The translations under genes were made by a program, and so were the position numbers. This document shows, piece by piece, positions 1 to 9,721 of a DNA stretch of 33,249 nucleotides (positions are counted from its first letter, which is position 1; each line of letters starts with the position of its first letter). This stretch comes from Gammaproteobacteria bacterium. GTDB taxonomy: Bacteria > Pseudomonadota > Gammaproteobacteria > HK1. The DNA lies in the NCBI GenBank assembly GCA_018224385.1, contig JAGTVB010000272.1:1-33249 (forward strand), read 5' to 3'. The notes below the pieces were generated by a model. It was not told the DNA's origin and ran no database searches. It saw nothing but the letters and a program-made list of their open reading frames with translations.

Positions 1-161
1 GTCTCGCTTCTGGCAGACAAAAGGTTGCCACACAGCCGCCGGGCTGGCTGTCATGTTTCGGCGCGCAAACGTCAAAACTCTGCAGCATGATTAGCCCAGC
101 CCGCCTCAGCATTTTTCCCCGTTGACGAAGTAACTAATTGTTTCACTTTCAAAAAGTACGC

Positions 162-196
162 TTATCCACAGAACCTGTGGATAAACCTGTGGATAA
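162..196. promoter_or_regulatory. DnaA-box cluster 1 (three perfect boxes)
   Basis: TTATCCACA is at 162-170, and its reverse complement TGTGGATAA is at 176-184 and again at 188-196. All three match the strong consensus TTATNCACA. The first two form a perfect 10-base inverted repeat (arms 162-171 and 175-184) around a 3-base spacer. Box starts are 14 and 12 bases apart. Cluster 2 at 9628-9662 has exactly the same spacing. Confidence 0.8.
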
Positions 197-367
197 CCTT
201 TGTGAATCTTCCATGAACCCGCGTCATTACTCGCCTTTTGTTTTCCTTGGCTACCTCCTGCTCAGTATTTTTTTATATTTATTATCAAATAGTTAGGATT
301 ATCTGCTGGAAGCCGCCATAAATCCCTCATGCGCCGCGACTCGTGTCAAAGTCAGTGCCAAGATCCC

Positions 368-376
368 TGTGCATAA
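368..376 (-). promoter_or_regulatory. Single DnaA box (TGTGCATAA)
   Basis: TGTGCATAA is the reverse complement of TTATGCACA, which fits TTATNCACA. It starts 206 bases after the first box of cluster 1. A box with the same sequence starts 190 bases after the first box of cluster 2. Confidence 0.55.
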
Positions 377-673
377 ATCCATTATCCTGTTGTCAGAACG
401 CAATCAAGCTGCCTTGTTTATGGCCTGCTTGTACAAGAATTGACGACGATCGTTTGGCTTTCGACAGGCTGCACTGATCAAGGGTGCGCCGCGCCGTTCC
501 AGGCTACCATTAAGGCGCGGGACGATCCGCAATGCTTGCCGGGAGAATGACGTGGGAGGGCACTATCGCATGACGCGCCGGCCCGCTGCCCACCTCGAAG
601 CCCACAGCGGACAGATTAACAACGGATAGCGGAGGCAGACAGGGACTTTACCTCTGCAAGCCTCCAAGGGGTG

Positions 674-1285
674 CTACTTGGGCGCCATCAGTCCCTGCTC
701 CATCAGCTCCGCGCCAACCGCGCGAGCGATGTCATCAACAACTTCACGGGTTGTGCGGGGATTAAAGGTTTCGCTGGTGCCCGACCAGATAAGCTTTTCA
801 GGATTCAATGCGTAAATGTTGGTCTCAATCGTGGCAACTGTGTCGGTGCGCATATAGCCTGAATCATAGGCTGTCGGCCAAGCATAGCCGTAGTAACCCC
901 AGAAGGACGAATGAGGACCGGCATAGCTCCCCGGAACATAGGTAACGGTCTTATCCACATTCGCCACCCGCAGGGTCACCACACCGTCAAAGCCTTCCTC
1001 TTGAATCTTCTCCTTGGCTCGTTCAGCGTTCTGCAAGTCGGCCTGGGTGAGTACGGTGTAGGAGGGCACAACCTCCCCCCTTTCGATAACCTGCACCAGT
1101 TCGTCCTCCGCCACGCGTCGCGTTACGATGTCATCCACGATGGCCATGGCCAGGATCTTCTCGAACTGAAAAGACTCCGGCGTCGCCTCGGGGTTTCGCC
1201 AACTGTCTTTAATCTCTGTGGAGGCGCATCCCACCATCACCCACGCGACTACTGAGAGCGCCGCCGCACCGGCAACATGCTTCAT
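674..1285 (-). CDS. Predicted lipoprotein of unknown function
   Basis: This encodes a 203-residue protein. The chosen ATG at 1285 is preceded by AAAGGAG about nine bases upstream; a longer frame reaching 1360 has no such site and would bury the signal sequence. The N-terminus is a lipoprotein signal: Lys2, a hydrophobic stretch, and a lipobox ending VGC with Cys20 as the expected lipidation site. The mature part has a mixed alpha/beta look, with a segment FDGVVTLRV near the middle and an aromatic Gly/Tyr-rich loop (FWGYYGYAWPTAY) before a C-terminal beta-rich portion. It resembles small proteobacterial lipoproteins of the DUF4136 type in general form, but I cannot assign it firmly. Location is probably the inner leaflet of the outer membrane. 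It stands alone, and no function can be stated. Confidence 0.8.
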   Translation of the reverse strand: MKHVAGAAALSVVAWVMVGCASTEIKDSWRNPEATPESFQFEKILAMAIVDDIVTRRVAEDELVQVIERGEVVPSYTVLTQADLQNAERAKEKIQEEGFDGVVTLRVANVDKTVTYVPGSYAGPHSSFWGYYGYAWPTAYDSGYMRTDTVATIETNIYALNPEKLIWSGTSETFNPRTTREVVDDIARAVGAELMEQGLMAPK

Positions 1286-1633
1286 CTTGTGTGCTCCTTT
1301 TGTATTCTCATTTCGAGCCCGGGTCAGCGAGCTGTACCGAGCAGAAACCTGTTGAGACAAACCTCTAAACGTGAAACAGCACGCACCTGGCCCCGCCTGG
1401 CCGAACTCTAGAGCCCGGGCTCGCAGGAGGCAGGTGATCGATGCTCACTGACTGTCGCCACCTCCTTCAGCTGGGATCACCTCATCGCGCAGGTTTGAAA
1501 TACGCTGTCGGTGGATAGCGGAATTCTTGCCGGATCGCAGGCGTCTAATGGGGGGTTTGTTGGAATCAATGCAGCGCCAGATACGTGCAGCGGCCCCTAG
1601 CAGGTGGCTCCTAAATTTCGATGGAGATGGTAC
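1286..1633. other. Intergenic, nothing recognised
   Basis: This gap lies between two divergently oriented genes and must carry their promoters, but I could not pick out convincing -35/-10 pairs. A minus-strand frame at 1445-1702 has no family-like sequence and overlaps the start of the DUF427 gene, so it was not accepted. Confidence 0.5.
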
Positions 1634-1915
1634 ATGAAAGCGGTTTGGAACAATGTGACGCTCGCAGAAAGCCATGCAACTATTGTCGTAGAAGGTAATC
1701 ATTACTTTCCCCCTGGGTCTGTGCGTGAAGAATTTTTAAAGCAAAGTGACACACACACCACCTGCCCGTGGAAAGGCAAAGCCAGCTATTATCACATCGT
1801 GATTGGCGCCAACCGCAATCCGGATGCCGCCTGGTACTATCCGGAGCCCAAAGAAGCGGCCGCGCAAATACGCCACTATGTGGCCTTCTGGAACGGTGTC
1901 GAAGTGGTTCCTTAG
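1634..1915 (+). CDS. DUF427 domain protein
   Basis: This encodes a 93-residue protein that is a single DUF427 domain (PF04248) over its full length. Typical family signatures are visible: a VVEGNHYFPP segment, SDTHTTCPWKGKASYY with the conserved Cys-Pro-Trp-Lys-Gly core, DAAWYYPEPK, and VAFWNGVEV near the end. Start ATG 1634 is chosen because GGAGA lies at 1623-1627, six bases upstream; the ten residues of the longer frame are not family-like. DUF427 proteins are small, soluble and widespread, and their biochemical role is not established. The gene is single and is followed by the convergent SDR gene 53 bases downstream. Confidence 0.93.
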   Translation: MKAVWNNVTLAESHATIVVEGNHYFPPGSVREEFLKQSDTHTTCPWKGKASYYHIVIGANRNPDAAWYYPEPKEAAAQIRHYVAFWNGVEVVP

Positions 1916-1968
1916 TTGGCGAGGATCCTGTGCTTGGCCGAAAGGGCGTGGCCGCCCGCAATGCCCGC

Positions 1969-2685
1969 TCAGCTGCGCCCATACACGGGCAGCGCCGCGC
2001 CAGTGATGGCCTCCGCCTGCGCCGATGCCAGAAATTGGATGGCGAAGGCGACAGCCTCGGGACGAACCCACGTCGACGGGTCCGCATCGGGCATTGCGGC
2101 ACGATTTTGCGGCGTATCGAGGGTTCCGGGAATGACCGCATTGACCGTAATACCCTGCCCCTTGACTTCCTCCGATAGGCTCTCGGTCAAACGCAGTAAA
2201 GCGGCTTTCGAAGCACTGTAGGCCGCCATCCCAGCCCTGCCGGCGTAGCCGGGACGAGCGCCGACATTGATGATGCGGCCGTAGCGCCGCTCCAGGAAGT
2301 GAGGAACGACCACTCTTGCCATCATAAATGCCGTGCGCACATTGAGATCAAACATAAGATCCCAATCCTCGAGCGGTGTCTCAGCCACTGGCTTACCGGC
2401 GCGGAAGCCGCCGACTGTATTCACCAAAACATCGAGGCGCCCAAACCGCTCTAATGTCCTGCTGACCGTGGTGCTCACGCTGTCAGGCTGGGTGACATCG
2501 ATTCCAGAGAGCCGCAGGGGCTCGTGGGCGACGCCTGCGCCGGCATAGAGAGTTTCGAGCCGGCCCGACGATCGATCCACCACCGCGGTCTGCGCCCCCG
2601 CCTCCATGAATCCATTTGCCACCACACGCCCCAAATTCCCGGCTGCGCCGGTCACCAAGACGACACGTCCAGAAAAATCCAACAC
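1969..2685 (-). CDS. SDR family oxidoreductase, catalytic Ser replaced
   Basis: This encodes a 238-residue classical-length short-chain dehydrogenase/reductase. The start is GTG at 2685, with AGGAGG seven bases upstream. The Rossmann nucleotide-binding motif is TGAAGNLG (residues 12-19). Asp37 at the end of the second strand (VVDR) suggests NAD(H) preference. An NNAG-like NTVGG lies at 89-93, and the active-site Asn115 is present (LNVRTAF). The Tyr156-Ser-Ala-Ser-Lys160 motif is intact. However, the position 13 residues before the Tyr, normally the catalytic Ser, is Ala143 in NVGARPGYAG. I recall similar SDRs with a VGAR motif, so this may mark a subgroup rather than decay. The substrate is unknown and no neighbour suggests a pathway. 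Confidence 0.9.
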   Translation of the reverse strand: MLDFSGRVVLVTGAAGNLGRVVANGFMEAGAQTAVVDRSSGRLETLYAGAGVAHEPLRLSGIDVTQPDSVSTTVSRTLERFGRLDVLVNTVGGFRAGKPVAETPLEDWDLMFDLNVRTAFMMARVVVPHFLERRYGRIINVGARPGYAGRAGMAAYSASKAALLRLTESLSEEVKGQGITVNAVIPGTLDTPQNRAAMPDADPSTWVRPEAVAFAIQFLASAQAEAITGAALPVYGRS

Positions 2686-2936
2686 TCTCCGCCTCCTGAT
2701 GAATCTCGCAAATCAAACGTTACCTTGCGTTGTTGCCATCGGTGCTGCGAAATGACGGCGCATCACCCCCCATTACAGGATCGGTCGCAGTCAGTAGTTG
2801 ATACCATCGCGGTGCGCGCCCAACTCTGCTGCCCTCCATGACCTCTCGATGCCGTGACATGCCGCACCTCACCGCAGACTTTATATTATCTTGCCAAGCA
2901 ATGTCCCCAAGATAGGGTTACAAACATGTAAGCGGA

Positions 2937-3100
2937 TGTTTTAAGACCTGTTGCGCTTGCCCTAGCCGCGTTGTGCGCTGGCTCGAAACCCTCATGCCCT
3001 CCCGTGTACACTGCAGTTTACGCGCGCCATCCCTAGGGTTCGCCCTTGCAGGGTCAGCCTGCGGCTATGCAAAATCGTTCCTGACGATTTTGTCTCGCCA
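2937..3100 (+). repeat. Dispersed intergenic repeat, copy A
   Basis: The first 90 bases match copy B (from 16789) at roughly three in four positions by eye, including the identical runs TGCGCTTGCCCT (2952-2963) and GCGCTGGCTCGAAACC (2975-2990). The second half resembles copy C, for example TGCGGCT at 3060-3066 followed by a hairpin with arms AAAATCGT (3071-3078) and ACGATTTT (3084-3091) around five bases. It sits directly upstream of the glutamate-synthase-like gene. The boundaries are approximate. Confidence 0.6.
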
Positions 3101-3217
3101 CCGTGGGGCCTTGCTCAGCCTATGCTCGCCGGGGCTGTAAACCATCCTCTATGAAGCCTGGTCGGCGACATCGACGCAGTGCCTTCGAACGGCGCTTTCG
3201 CGCTAAGGAGCAGAACA

Positions 3218-4753
3218 ATGGTACCTGAACAGCTTCCCGCTTTCGTGTTGCTCTTCCTTGAGCTTATGGCGGCGGCTTCCGTTCTTCTATTCGGCCTTGC
3301 CGCCGTTACGTTGGTCGTCTTCTACATCATCGACCGCACCCAGACCACCCATGCTATCCGCCGCAACTTTCCTGTGGTCGCCCGTTTCCGTTACGTCTTT
3401 GAGCGTTTGGGGGAGTTTTTTCGCCAGTATTTCTTCGCCATGGACCGGGAAGAACTCCCATTTAACCGCGCCCAACGCGCCTGGGTGTATCGTGCAGCCA
3501 AGAATCTCGACAACACGGTGGCGCTTGGCTCCACAAAAGATCTGCGACGGGTGGGAACTGTGCTCTTCGTTAATTGCCCCTTTCCCACTTTGGACGAGGA
3601 TGCCGTCCCGGCGCAGCCGCTGACCATCGGTCCAGACTGCAAACAGCCGTATATTGCCCACTCCATTTTCAATATCTCCGGCATGAGTTTTGGGGCGATC
3701 TCAAAACCGGCGGTGCTGGCGCTCTCCAATGGGGCACGCATGGCAGGATGCTGGCTGAATACCGGCGAAGGCGGTCTCTCGCCGTATCATCTGGCCGGCC
3801 AGGCAGACATCGTCTTTCAAATTGGCACCGCCAAATATGGCGTTTGCGATAGACCCGGCCACTTGGATGAACACAAGCTGCGCATCGTTGCCGCCCACGA
3901 TATGGTACGCATGTTCGAGATTAAGCTCAGCCAGGGTGCGAAACCCGGCAAGGGCGGCATTCTGCCTGGGGAGAAAGTAACCGAAGAAATTGCGGCGATC
4001 CGCGGAATTCCCGTTGGCCGGGACTCACTCAGTCCGAACCGCCATCCCGACATCGACACGCCAGAAAGGCTGCTTGACGCTATCGAGCGAATTCGGGAGA
4101 TAACCGGCAAGCCGGTCGGCTTCAAGGCGGTCCTCGGAAGCTATGGTTGGCTCGATGATCTGTCGCATGAGATTCACCGCCGGGGCCTTGACAGCGCACC
4201 CGATTTTATCACACTCGATAGTGCTGATGGGGGAACAGGGGCCGCGCCTATGCCGCTCATCGACGACATGGGGCTGCCACTGCGGGAAAGCCTGCCGTTG
4301 CTGGTGGACAAGCTCCAGCAAGCCCAGCTTCGCCAGCGCATCAAAGTCATTGCATCAGGAAAGCTCATTACGCCGGCCGACGTGGCTTGGGCATTGTGCG
4401 TTGGCGCTGACTTTTGCGTCTCTGCGCGGGGCTTTATGTTTGCTCTGGGCTGTATTCAGTCCCTTCACTGCAACAAAAACACTTGTCCGACAGGAATTAC
4501 CACGCACAATGAGCGGTTGCACCGCGGACTGGTCCCCGAGGACAAAGCAGTCCGGGTCATGCATTATCATAACAACCTCGTCCATGAGGTTGGAATTATC
4601 GCCCATTCCTGCGGGGTGCGATCCCCTCGAGCATTGCGCCGCTACCATGCCCGCGTGGTGATGGCAGACGGCCGGTCCGTGCCCGTTGACGAGCTTTTCC
4701 CTGAGCAGATCGCCTCCCGACCAAAAGCGGCCGCGGCGCTAAGTACATCATGA
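3218..4753 (+). CDS. Membrane-anchored FMN-binding glutamate synthase family protein
   Basis: This encodes a 511-residue protein. Start ATG 3218 is preceded by AAGGAG (3205-3210). Residues 8-38 form one or two hydrophobic segments that should anchor the protein in the inner membrane; residues 140-470 are the glutamate synthase alpha-subunit central/FMN domain (PF01645). Visible signatures are GEGG (183-186), the flavin-site motif KPGKGG (242-247), DSADGGTGA (334-342), and a Cys cluster C412-x5-C418-x4-C423 matching the 3Fe-4S ligands of glutamate synthase. The glutaminase domain and the C-terminal GXGXG domain of full GltB are absent. It is therefore one of the stand-alone GltB2-like proteins, whose electron donor and exact reaction are not established; glutamate synthesis is possible but inferred. 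No gltD-like partner is in the window. Its stop is only ten bases from the stop of the convergent signalling gene. Confidence 0.93.
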   Translation: MVPEQLPAFVLLFLELMAAASVLLFGLAAVTLVVFYIIDRTQTTHAIRRNFPVVARFRYVFERLGEFFRQYFFAMDREELPFNRAQRAWVYRAAKNLDNTVALGSTKDLRRVGTVLFVNCPFPTLDEDAVPAQPLTIGPDCKQPYIAHSIFNISGMSFGAISKPAVLALSNGARMAGCWLNTGEGGLSPYHLAGQADIVFQIGTAKYGVCDRPGHLDEHKLRIVAAHDMVRMFEIKLSQGAKPGKGGILPGEKVTEEIAAIRGIPVGRDSLSPNRHPDIDTPERLLDAIERIREITGKPVGFKAVLGSYGWLDDLSHEIHRRGLDSAPDFITLDSADGGTGAAPMPLIDDMGLPLRESLPLLVDKLQQAQLRQRIKVIASGKLITPADVAWALCVGADFCVSARGFMFALGCIQSLHCNKNTCPTGITTHNERLHRGLVPEDKAVRVMHYHNNLVHEVGIIAHSCGVRSPRALRRYHARVVMADGRSVPVDELFPEQIASRPKAAAALSTS

Positions 4754-4763
4754 TCCTGAACGA

Positions 4764-7700
4764 TTAGGCATGCGCTGCGTTGACGACGGTTGGCTGAAGG
4801 CGCAGGATCTCCTGAAAATCGTTGGCCGGTACCGGGCGACTATAAAGGTATCCCTGTCCTTGGTGGCAGCCTTCCCCAATGAGAAATGCTTCCTCAGCGG
4901 CAGTCTCAATGCCCTCAGCAACAACAGTCAATCCCAAACTTTTACCTAAGCCGATGATCGCTTTGGCGATGGCTTTGTTGTTGGGGTCTCGGGGAAGGTC
5001 ATGAACAAACGACCGATCAACCTTGAGTTTGGTGACCGGAATGCGTTTCAGATAGCTCAAGGAGGAATAGCCCGTTCCGAAGTCATCAATGGCGAGCTCA
5101 AATCCCAGGTCGCGCAGACGTTTCAGCGTCCGGATAGATTGGTCGGCTTCGCGCATGATGAAGCTCTCGGTAATTTCCAGATCCAGGAGCTCGGCTGGGC
5201 AGCCGGTCTCTTCGATAACCTTCCGCGCCACATCGGCTAAATTCCCCCGCTTGAGCTGCTGGCCGGAAATGTTCACCGCCAAGCGCATTTGTGGAAATCC
5301 GGCGTCCAGCCAAGCGCGTAACTGTCCGCAAGCGATGCGCAGCACCCACTCCCCGATAACGTCTATTTCGCGGGTCTCCTCTGCCAGGGGTATGAATTTA
5401 TCCGGTGCAATGAGTCCCATGGTTGGGTGGTGCCAACGGATCAGCGCTTCCGCACCGACCAAAGCACGATCTTCAAGGTGGGTAAGCGGTTGATAGTGAA
5501 GTAAGAACTCCTGCCGCCCCATGGCCTGACGCAAGGCATTAAGCAGACGCAGCCGGTCATTGGCTTCTTCAGCCATATCCCGGGCATAGAACTGATAACG
5601 GTTGCGGCCGAGCTCCTTCGCTCGGTACATGGCGAGATCGGCGTTTTTCAGCAAGGTATCCACATCGAGCCCATCTTCCGGATAGACACTGATCCCGATA
5701 CTGCCAGAGATGAAGGTTTTTTGTTCTCCCACACAAAACGGCTTTGACAGGGCGTGTAATACCTTGCGCGATACCGTTTCGGCCGCTGAAATTCCTGTGA
5801 TGTTCTCCAGCAGGATGGTGAACTCGTCGCCGCCAATCCGCGCCACAGTGTCCTGACGGCGCAGGCATTGATGCAGCTTCTCGGCAACCTGCTGCAGGAG
5901 CTTGTCTCCCATAGGATGGCCGAGCGTATCATTGATAGTCTTGAAATGATCGAGGTCAATGAAGAACACAGCCATTTGCATGGTTTCTCTCTTCGACCGC
6001 TCCAGGGCATGGTGTAGTCGGTCGACGAACAGCAGGCGATTGGGCAGCTTGGTGACAACATCGTAATGCGCTAGGCGGTAGATACGCTCTTCTGAAAGCT
6101 TCTGCTCGGTAATGTCGTAATAGGTCGAAATGTAGCGCCGGATGTGTCCTTCATCGTCACGCACAGAAGATATGGTCTGCCACAGGGGAAATACATGGCC
6201 ATCCTTGTGGCGATTCCAGATTTCACCTTGCCAGGCACCCATTTCCTGCAGCGACCGCCGCATTTCCGAGCGAAAGTCGTCATTGTGCTGATCCGATCGC
6301 AACAGACGGGGGGTTGCTCCAATGGCTTCCTCGGCACTGTAGCCGGTGATGCGGGTAAAGGCCTGATTGACCTGCACAATGACCCCATCAGCGTCGGTAA
6401 CCATGATGCCATCCATGGTGTTCTCAAAAACGCTGGCGGCCAACGCGAGCTTTTCCTCGGCCCGCTTGTGCGAGGTGATGTCCTGGAACAGCAGGATAGC
6501 GCCATCAATCGTCGTCTGTTCACCACAATACGGCATGATTCTCATTTCGTAGAAATGACCGCTGCCATCGGTGATGACTTGTTCATGGGTGTCGCCGCTC
6601 TCCATCACCGCATGTACCTGAGTACCGATGCTCGGTAGTTCGACCCGCCACTCCATCGTGGTTAGCGACTGGCCCTCGAGCGCTCCTCGGAAAACAGCGA
6701 CCTGCTCGATCGCATCATTCTTTTGAGTAATAAGGAGGTTGCGATCAACCACAAGCAGGGGTAGGCGCAGGCTCTCCTTGACGTTCGCTAGATCACTTGC
6801 CGTGGCCTCCAGCTCAGCGGACTTGATTTGTACCTCATCGTTGACTGTGAGCAGCTCTTCATTGGTGGACTGCAGTTCCTCATTGGCCGTCTGCAGCTCT
6901 TCGTTCAGGGATTGCAATTCTTCATTGGAGGTTTCGAGTTCCTCTACCACCGTTTGCAGATGGGTGCGCGTGCTGGCGAGCTCTCGTTCCAGCTCACCAA
7001 TGATCAGGTTGTCGTGTTCCCTGCCCGCTATGGATTCACGCTCGGCCCGCGACGGCCTGTTCCCGGACTCGAAAGAGACGATCAGCAGCCCCAGTAGATC
7101 GCCCGGTAAGGGCGCCACCACGGGCCGCACGTCCTGTTCTTGGCCATCGTACATTATCCGGTGAATGCCACCCTGCACTTCCCTTTGATCCCTTCGGCAC
7201 CGATACACGAGGGCGCGTAGCTCGGAGCGCAGCGAAGCATCGACCATGTCGAACAGGCACATGGAGGCCTGCCCCTTGGGAAAACGGAGATACGGTTTCA
7301 GATCGCTGGTGAAATACTTCACCGTGTCGTCCTCCGCCAGCACGACCGAGGCCGGTGCATAGCGTTGCGCAAGCTGCTCATTGGCCTGCATACCGATGCG
7401 TTCGGCACCAGTCTTTACGCTCTCCGGCGACTCACGGTAGTCGGACAAGCTGGCGTACGTGCCCTGGACGATCGGCAGGGAATAGTGGGAAACGCCCTCA
7501 CGACGCTGATACAGGCGGGCCGTGCGATCGGCCGATGAAAACAGGTCTTTGTGCTGTTCGATAGACTCCGACTTGCCGAGAAACAGGTAGCCGCCCGCAT
7601 TCAGTGCGTAGTGAAACAGCTCTAGGAGTTTCGTCTGCACCGACTGATTCAAGTAGATAAGGAGATTGCGACAGCTGATAAGGTCGAGACGCGAGAACGG

Positions 7701-8942
7701 TGGATCGTCAATCACATTCTGACGCGCAAACACTACCCGCTCCTTCAGGGACTTGCGCACCCGGCACTGGTCCCCAATGATCTCAAAATAGCGGCTCCGC
7801 AAAACCTCCGGCACGTGCTCCAATGTCACCAGGGAGTAGCGGGCCGCCCGTGCGTGCTCGACCGCGTCGGCATCCAGGTCAGTGGCGAACAACAGGAACT
7901 GCGGCCCATCGTCGCAGACCCGTACCGCCTCGGCGAACAGCATTGCCAGGCTGTAGACCTCCTCGCCCGTGGCACAGCCGGGGACCCAACAGCGCAGCAC
8001 ATCCGTCTTCTTCCCTTTCGCCACCATTTGGCGGATCATTTTGTCAAGGCTAGCGAACGCCTCGGGGTCCCGAAAGAATGATGTGACCGTGATCAGCGTG
8101 TCGCGCATCAGCGCCAGGGACTCCGCCCGGTCATCCTTTAACCGGGTGAGATAGTCCGCAAAGCTGGAGAGACCGAGAATGCTGAGCCGTCGGCTTATCC
8201 GACGCAGCACCGTCGTGCGCTTGTAGTCGTTGAGATTGAATCCGGTATGGCGGCGCACAAGGGTCATCATGGCATTGATACTGTCGCCTTCCGCACCCTC
8301 GTCGGATACCACGAGCCCGATGGGTGCCTTGAGCAAGCGTCCCAGAGTACCGCCGATCTGGTCTGCGGGCATGATCAGATCCACGCTGCCGGTTCGAAGC
8401 GCGGACTTCGGCATGCCATCGTATTTGGCCGTTGCAGGCTCCTGGACAATGGTGATGCCGCCTTCTGCCTTGATGGCCCGCATCCCCTCAGCGCCATCCG
8501 ACCCGGTGCCCGACAAAATAATAGCGATGGTATGTTCCCCGAGCTCCTTTGCTAATGAATTAAAGAAACGATTGATGGAGGGTTTTGGCCCTACGGCTTC
8601 TTCGGGCGCGGTCAGATGTAGCACGCCGTCCCGAAAAGTGACATCACGATTGGGCGGGGTGATGTAGACCACCCCCGGCTCCGGCCGTTGCCTGTCGCGC
8701 AGGTTGTGCACTGTGAGCTTGGTCATCGGCGCGAGCAGATTCATGAGCAGGCTGACGTGGGTTGGCGAAACGTGCTGTGCGATGATGTAAGAAAACGGTG
8801 CGGCAGGTGGCAATGCCGCCACGAAATCACGCAGGGCTTCGAGGCCGCCCGCCGACGCACCGACGCCCACTATTCGGACCGGTGTGTCGCTGGTCGATCC
8901 GCTTTTTTTCTTACCACGATTTGCCGTTTGGTTTTTCACCAT
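4764..8942 (-). CDS. CheB-CheR-PAS-PAS-GGDEF-EAL signalling fusion
   Basis: This encodes a 1392-residue cytoplasmic protein with no transmembrane segment or receiver domain. Start ATG 8942 follows GAGAGG; 45 further upstream codons look non-coding. Domains in order: CheB methylesterase (20-200) with its triad visible as Ser30 (GASAGG), His57 and Asp149 (GTGSDG); CheR methyltransferase (221-480) with the SAM-binding motif GCATGEE (322-328); a PAS-like linker; a coiled coil (about 640-720) built of repeats such as [14 protein letters not shown]; a weak PAS (725-825); a clear PAS (830-945); GGDEF (950-1115); and EAL (1130-1380). The diguanylate cyclase motif GGDEF is intact (1037-1041), with the inhibitory I-site R1028-x-x-D1031 five residues before it. 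The EAL site is also intact (EAL 1165-1167, DDFGTGYSS from 1286). It may link methylation-type sensing to c-di-GMP turnover. No chemotaxis genes are nearby. Confidence 0.95.
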   Translation of the reverse strand: MVKNQTANRGKKKSGSTSDTPVRIVGVGASAGGLEALRDFVAALPPAAPFSYIIAQHVSPTHVSLLMNLLAPMTKLTVHNLRDRQRPEPGVVYITPPNRDVTFRDGVLHLTAPEEAVGPKPSINRFFNSLAKELGEHTIAIILSGTGSDGAEGMRAIKAEGGITIVQEPATAKYDGMPKSALRTGSVDLIMPADQIGGTLGRLLKAPIGLVVSDEGAEGDSINAMMTLVRRHTGFNLNDYKRTTVLRRISRRLSILGLSSFADYLTRLKDDRAESLALMRDTLITVTSFFRDPEAFASLDKMIRQMVAKGKKTDVLRCWVPGCATGEEVYSLAMLFAEAVRVCDDGPQFLLFATDLDADAVEHARAARYSLVTLEHVPEVLRSRYFEIIGDQCRVRKSLKERVVFARQNVIDDPPFSRLDLISCRNLLIYLNQSVQTKLLELFHYALNAGGYLFLGKSESIEQHKDLFSSADRTARLYQRREGVSHYSLPIVQGTYASLSDYRESPESVKTGAERIGMQANEQLAQRYAPASVVLAEDDTVKYFTSDLKPYLRFPKGQASMCLFDMVDASLRSELRALVYRCRRDQREVQGGIHRIMYDGQEQDVRPVVAPLPGDLLGLLIVSFESGNRPSRAERESIAGREHDNLIIGELERELASTRTHLQTVVEELETSNEELQSLNEELQTANEELQSTNEELLTVNDEVQIKSAELEATASDLANVKESLRLPLLVVDRNLLITQKNDAIEQVAVFRGALEGQSLTTMEWRVELPSIGTQVHAVMESGDTHEQVITDGSGHFYEMRIMPYCGEQTTIDGAILLFQDITSHKRAEEKLALAASVFENTMDGIMVTDADGVIVQVNQAFTRITGYSAEEAIGATPRLLRSDQHNDDFRSEMRRSLQEMGAWQGEIWNRHKDGHVFPLWQTISSVRDDEGHIRRYISTYYDITEQKLSEERIYRLAHYDVVTKLPNRLLFVDRLHHALERSKRETMQMAVFFIDLDHFKTINDTLGHPMGDKLLQQVAEKLHQCLRRQDTVARIGGDEFTILLENITGISAAETVSRKVLHALSKPFCVGEQKTFISGSIGISVYPEDGLDVDTLLKNADLAMYRAKELGRNRYQFYARDMAEEANDRLRLLNALRQAMGRQEFLLHYQPLTHLEDRALVGAEALIRWHHPTMGLIAPDKFIPLAEETREIDVIGEWVLRIACGQLRAWLDAGFPQMRLAVNISGQQLKRGNLADVARKVIEETGCPAELLDLEITESFIMREADQSIRTLKRLRDLGFELAIDDFGTGYSSLSYLKRIPVTKLKVDRSFVHDLPRDPNNKAIAKAIIGLGKSLGLTVVAEGIETAAEEAFLIGEGCHQGQGYLYSRPVPANDFQEILRLQPTVVNAAHA

Positions 8943-9627
8943 ATGGGCCTCTCTTGCTCCGTTGGCCGAAACCGCGTGTCTCCAAACAAGGGGCGTTGTC
9001 GTTCCATCCGTGGTGGGCGGATTGTCGTGGGAAAGAAACGCTCTTGCGCGCTTTCTAATCCGGCTACACTGGCCCAAATCTGCCGCCTGGCCGTGATTAC
9101 CATGGACAGGTGCGGTTGGATTCCCTTGTCACCTGCTCGACGCACAACGTCATAACCATGATTTTCGTCAGGCCAGCCGCTGCTGCTGCTGCGCGAAACA
9201 GGATAAGCGCGCGTCAATCAGCTAAGTGAAGAGATAGCCGACGCTCGAATGAACAAGCCAAGGAGACGACCGAGGTCGTTAAGGGAGTGGACCAAAAAGT
9301 TGAGCGTATCAGCACATCCATGCGCCGCTAGGAAAGCCTGCTAAAAAGTAGTGTAGCAGAGGCATTGCGAGTCCAGGGAAACGCAGGACCGGCGAACCGC
9401 CCTGGCGGTCATGGAGTCAGTGCGCGTGAACACGCCTACTGCGCCGGCGCATCGAGAGGCCAAAAGATCTCCATCCGCAAGCACTGTCGCCAACCCCAAT
9501 CTGGCCCCCTGGCGCCATGATCTCGTCTTCTCCGGGGGACGGGGTTTACCGGTCATCAGCAGCACACAGCCCCAGGGAATGCGCCCCGGCGCAAGCTAAC
9601 TGTTTAGATCTCCGAAAAAAATGAAGG
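8943..9627. other. Intergenic, no intact gene
   Basis: No frame here looks like an intact protein. Around 9228-9332 on the plus strand a short stretch reads as a plausible coiled-coil tail (EQAKETTEVVKGVDQKVERI) ending at a stop, with a second plausible piece just upstream in another frame. It could be the end of a decayed gene, but it is too short to name. The rest carries nothing I recognise. Confidence 0.4.
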
Positions 9628-9662
9628 TTATCCACAGTTTCTGTGGATAACCCTGTGGATAA
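9628..9662. promoter_or_regulatory. DnaA-box cluster 2 (three perfect boxes)
   Basis: TTATCCACA is at 9628-9636 and TGTGGATAA at 9642-9650 and 9654-9662. The spacing of the starts, 14 then 12 bases, is identical to cluster 1. The inverted-repeat arms are again ten bases around a 3-base spacer (TTT here, AAC in cluster 1). The two 35-base cores differ mainly in the spacer and one further position. Confidence 0.8.
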
Positions 9663-9721
9663 CTTTGGCAAACACATCGTAAGGCAGCGCCCTTATTGGG
9701 GTCTTCCTCCGTGATGGTGGT

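Larger units (their letters stand above)
1..673. other. Gene-free leader with DnaA boxes and AT-rich tract
   Basis: No convincing coding frame is present in these 673 bases. The stretch holds a cluster of three DnaA boxes (162-196), a strongly AT-rich tract of about 40 bases (about 262-300, with a run of seven T followed by ATATTTATTATC), and a further box at 368-376. The layout (boxes, AT-rich tract, box) recalls a bacterial replication origin or a DnaA-titration site. The usual origin neighbours (dnaA, dnaN, mnmG, rpmH, parAB) are not in the window, so an origin call is only inference. Confidence 0.5.

Noticed and set aside
951-959. A further perfect TTATCCACA
   Set aside because: It lies inside the lipoprotein coding sequence, is isolated, and is explained by its codons (Val-Asp-Lys).
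9228-9332. Coiled-coil-like peptide tail on the plus strand
   Set aside because: Too short, no start, and frames change after about 10 codons; possibly a remnant but cannot be supported.
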